The notes under the pieces are model-generated. The model made no database searches, was not told where the DNA came from, and was given only the letters and a program-made list of their open reading frames with translations. Below are positions 62,009 to 64,000 of a stretch of DNA of 64,000 nucleotides, one piece after another. Position 1 is the first letter of the stretch; each line of letters opens with the position of its first letter. This DNA is from Prevotella sp. Rep29. GTDB lineage: Bacteria > Bacteroidota > Bacteroidia > Bacteroidales > Bacteroidaceae. The stretch is taken from the NCBI RefSeq assembly GCF_019551475.1, contig NZ_CP047159.1:1674001-1738000 (forward strand). The letters run 5' to 3'. The position numbers and the translations under genes were made by a program.

Positions 62009-63055
62009 ATGAGCATAGATGATAAAAATTATCCCAGTAAAAAAGATTCCTTTATTGATGAAATAAAGCAAATCATCAATGTGGGGCGACAAAATGCATA
62101 TACAGCAGTAAATACTGCTATGATTTCCACTTATTGGAATATCGGCCGACGAATTGTTGAAGAAGAACAACATGGAAAAGAAAGGGCGGAATATGGCAAA
62201 GAGTTGATAAAGATGCTTGCCATAGAACTGACTCATGAATATGGAAATGGCTTTTCCGAACGTTATTTGCGTGCATTCCGCCAGTTCTATTTGGTTATTC
62301 CCAACTATGAGATTTGGAAATCGCGATTTCCAAATCTGTTATGGACGCATATATATAAGTCGCTTCGCGTGGGAGATGAGACTGCAATCAGGTGGTATTT
62401 GGAAACTGCCTCTCATGAGATGTGGAGTGTAAGAACACTCGACAGAAATATCAGCACGCAGTACTATGAACGCCATTTCCAACGACCAGCACTTCCTTCC
62501 CAGCAAGAGGACGCTGAGGCGAACGAATTGATAAAAAGCCCTGTAATTGCTGAATTTCTCGGATTAAAACAAAACACGTCATTTTCTGAGTCAAAATTAG
62601 AGGAGGCAATTATTGAACACCTTCAAGAGTTTATCATGGAAATGGGGCGTGGATTCGCTTTCATGAAGCGTCAACAATTAATTAGAACGGAGTCAAAAGA
62701 TTACTTCATTGACCTTGTTTTTTATAATGTCGTACTGAAATGCTTTGTACTTATAGACCTCAAAGTTGGAAAAATAACACATCAAGATGTCGGACAAATG
62801 GACATGTATGTTCGTATGTATGATGAGTTGAAACGGACAGAAGGAGACAATCCAACCATAGGCATTGTACTCTGTTCTGAAACTGATGCAGATATTGCGA
62901 GGTACTCGATATTGAAAGGGAACGAACAGATATTCGCAACGAAGTACAAATTGTATCTGCCGACAGAAGAACAATTGCGAAAAGAAATAGAACGACAAAA
63001 AGAACTTTTCATAATGCAACACCAAAAAGAAAAGGATTCCACCTCTTCCCAGTAA
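62009..63055 (+). CDS. DUF1016/YhcG-type PDDEXK nuclease protein
   Basis: The protein is 348 residues. The N-terminal DUF1016 part is visible in INVGRQNAYTAVNTAMISTY, YWNIGRRIVEEEQHGKERAE and GFSERYLRAFRQFYL. The nuclease part has FLGLKQNTSFSESKLEEAII, DYFIDLVFYNVVLKCFVLID and LKVGKITHQDVGQMDMYVRM (Asp and Asp-Leu-Lys catalytic triad). YhcG proteins often sit in or near restriction-modification and other defence loci. It starts 18 bp after the 46-codon frame and 235 bp after the HEPN-like gene. Confidence 0.9.
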   Translation: MSIDDKNYPSKKDSFIDEIKQIINVGRQNAYTAVNTAMISTYWNIGRRIVEEEQHGKERAEYGKELIKMLAIELTHEYGNGFSERYLRAFRQFYLVIPNYEIWKSRFPNLLWTHIYKSLRVGDETAIRWYLETASHEMWSVRTLDRNISTQYYERHFQRPALPSQQEDAEANELIKSPVIAEFLGLKQNTSFSESKLEEAIIEHLQEFIMEMGRGFAFMKRQQLIRTESKDYFIDLVFYNVVLKCFVLIDLKVGKITHQDVGQMDMYVRMYDELKRTEGDNPTIGIVLCSETDADIARYSILKGNEQIFATKYKLYLPTEEQLRKEIERQKELFIMQHQKEKDSTSSQ

Positions 63056-63315
63056 ATGAATATGTTATGCCACCGACGATTTATATAAGGCAACAGCCTT
63101 TCACTACGAACAGGAAGAATAACAATCTCATGTACATGGAACTACTCTGACACAGAATCCCATAACCGTTTTTTGTTAAATTTGGGGCGGATTTTAAGTT
63201 AAATGTGTTAATTTTTCGGCAAATATCTTGACAAGCGTTTTTTGGGATTTTAGAAAATGAGTGGCGAGAGGGATGGTATGTTTCGTGGAAAGATATACGG
63301 TTTTGCTGTCGGTTT

Positions 63316-63435
63316 CGCATAAATATTGCAAGAAATCGCCTTTTCTGTGCGCAAAAGTTGCACTTTTGGGAGGTAATAGTTAGACTTTTGGAGGGTGAAA
63401 GTTGAACTTTGAGGATGCGAAAGTGGCACTTTCGC
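63316..63435. repeat. 22-bp-phased palindrome array, copy D
   Basis: Units with centres at 63360, 63382, 63404 and 63426, exactly 22 bp apart: AAAGTTGCACTTT, a degenerate ATAGTTAGACTTT, AAAGTTGAACTTT and AAAGTGGCACTTT. An AT-rich box CGCATAAATATTGC lies at 63316. The 700-bp gap 63056-63758 also holds AT-rich sequence without a gene that I can support. Confidence 0.85.
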
Positions 63436-63703
63436 GCGCCCATCATCATCTTTTTGCAGTGAAAAAGTGGTGCCGTCGCTGTAAAATTCTTTGTGTCAGA
63501 CGATTACGGATGTTTCTGAAAACAGGCGGTTTTTCCGACCGCAAGATTTTATTTTTGAAATATCGCAAGCATTTGCATCGGGCGCGCCAAAACGGGCGTT
63601 TTTTAGTTGCAATATGAACACTAACCCGGATGCTGGCGGGAGGATAAAAACGGGGTGTGGAAAAAAAGTATTCAAAAAAATTTCCCATATCCAATATTTT
63701 GAG

Positions 63704-63711
63704 TAATTTTG
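63704..63711 (+). promoter_or_regulatory. -7 box of the terminal transporter gene
   Basis: TAATTTTG, 47 bp before the start at 63759. Confidence 0.5.
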
Positions 63712-63758
63712 CCCCTTAATTAAAGGATAATGTATTTTTCATAAAAAGAAAAGCACAC

Positions 63759-64000
63759 ATGGACTGGTTCATTCAGTTGTTCACTTCCACCGAATCTGTG
63801 GCGCACATAGCGATTCTCTATGCTATTGTCATTGCTCTCGGTGTCTATCTCGGAAAGATTAAGATTGGAGGCATCTCTCTGGGTGTGACGTTTGTTCTGT
63901 TCACGGGCATCGTTGCCGGTCATTTCGGCTTCACGGGTCCGAACGACATTCTCACTTTCATACAAGATTTCGGGCTCATTCTGTTTGTCTTCATGATAGG
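63759..64000 (+). CDS. YidE/YbjL-type (AspT-like) transporter, partial
   Basis: Only the first 80 residues are inside the window: [20 protein letters not shown], then [38 protein letters not shown] and [15 protein letters not shown]. Two to three membrane helices with the G-x-x-x-G-pattern and IKIGGISLG are typical of the AspT/YidE/YbjL duplicated-domain antiporters. The substrate cannot be told. Confidence 0.75.
   Translation, partial: MDWFIQLFTSTESVAHIAILYAIVIALGVYLGKIKIGGISLGVTFVLFTGIVAGHFGFTGPNDILTFIQDFGLILFVFMI

Noticed and set aside
63081..63449. 122-codon open frame on the minus strand over palindrome array D
   Set aside because: It runs through the repeat and has no domain or composition typical of genes here.

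Overview
This is a Bacteroidota chromosome segment, most likely from a Prevotella-like member of the Bacteroidales. Three things point there. Many genes have a TAnnTTTG -7 promoter box. Several families are typical of the phylum: TonB-dependent receptor with a carboxypeptidase-type front domain, DUF4836, DUF4301, HU-related DNA-binding protein, Rho with a long N-terminal insertion, and a GH92/GH125 mannosidase pair. Two secreted proteins end in a WYT(I/L)DG(K/R)RLNG...KG(I/V)Y type tail. I saw no rRNA or tRNA gene and no CRISPR array.

Layout. 1-2126: amino-acid ABC permease/solute-binding fusion with a cupin. 2271-5755: ornithine aminotransferase, ornithine carbamoyltransferase and carbamate kinase, an operon for citrulline/ornithine use that yields ATP. 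6022-7704: an IS1634-type insertion sequence with a 20-bp target duplication. 7709-10415: secreted Ig-like protein plus a small partner. 10852-13263: rRNA methyltransferase, a repeat-rich region (67-bp unit x6), a DUF559 gene framed by inverted repeats, and a cupin. 13355-16684: TonB-dependent receptor. 16848-22751: a tightly packed minus-strand run (nucleoside transporter, BFN protein, RsmE, DUF4836 lipoprotein, ABC ATPase, ABC permease). 23002-25755: EngB and Rho. 26069-28828: a second secreted protein plus small partner, and an HU-like protein. 29029-32133: ComEC-like and DUF4301. 33262-36667: synthetase-type RelA, TetR regulator, small lipoprotein. 36757-40281: TSCPD protein, YebC, PheT. 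40731-43790: TPR protein and solute-binding lipoprotein. 43908-51484: RadA and an AddA/AddB-like helicase-nuclease pair, forming a DNA-repair block. 51646-55292: GH125 and GH92 mannosidases.

55810-61773 is an AT-rich four-gene operon that looks like an undescribed defence system: an unknown protein, a sacsin/Hsp90-type ATPase with a DUF3883 nuclease-like tail, a P-loop ATPase, and a HEPN-like protein with an RxxxxH motif. A DUF1016/PDDEXK nuclease gene follows, and the window ends in the start of a YidE/AspT-like transporter.

The strongest non-coding signal is a dispersed element at four intergenic sites (about 10.6, 32.6, 40.5 and 63.4 kb). Each copy carries four or five 13-bp palindromes of the form AAAGT-NNN-ACTTT whose centres are exactly 22 bp apart, next to one or more 14-bp AT-rich boxes resembling TGCATAAATATGCA. 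The palindromes keep their symmetry while their core bases change, which suggests selection for a binding site or an RNA/DNA structure. Other repeat families here are C/G-rich hairpins (CCCCTCCC...GGGAGGGG), GGGCGGAT-type repeats, a 33-bp unit x4, and a 155-bp tandem duplication at the edge of the defence-like island.
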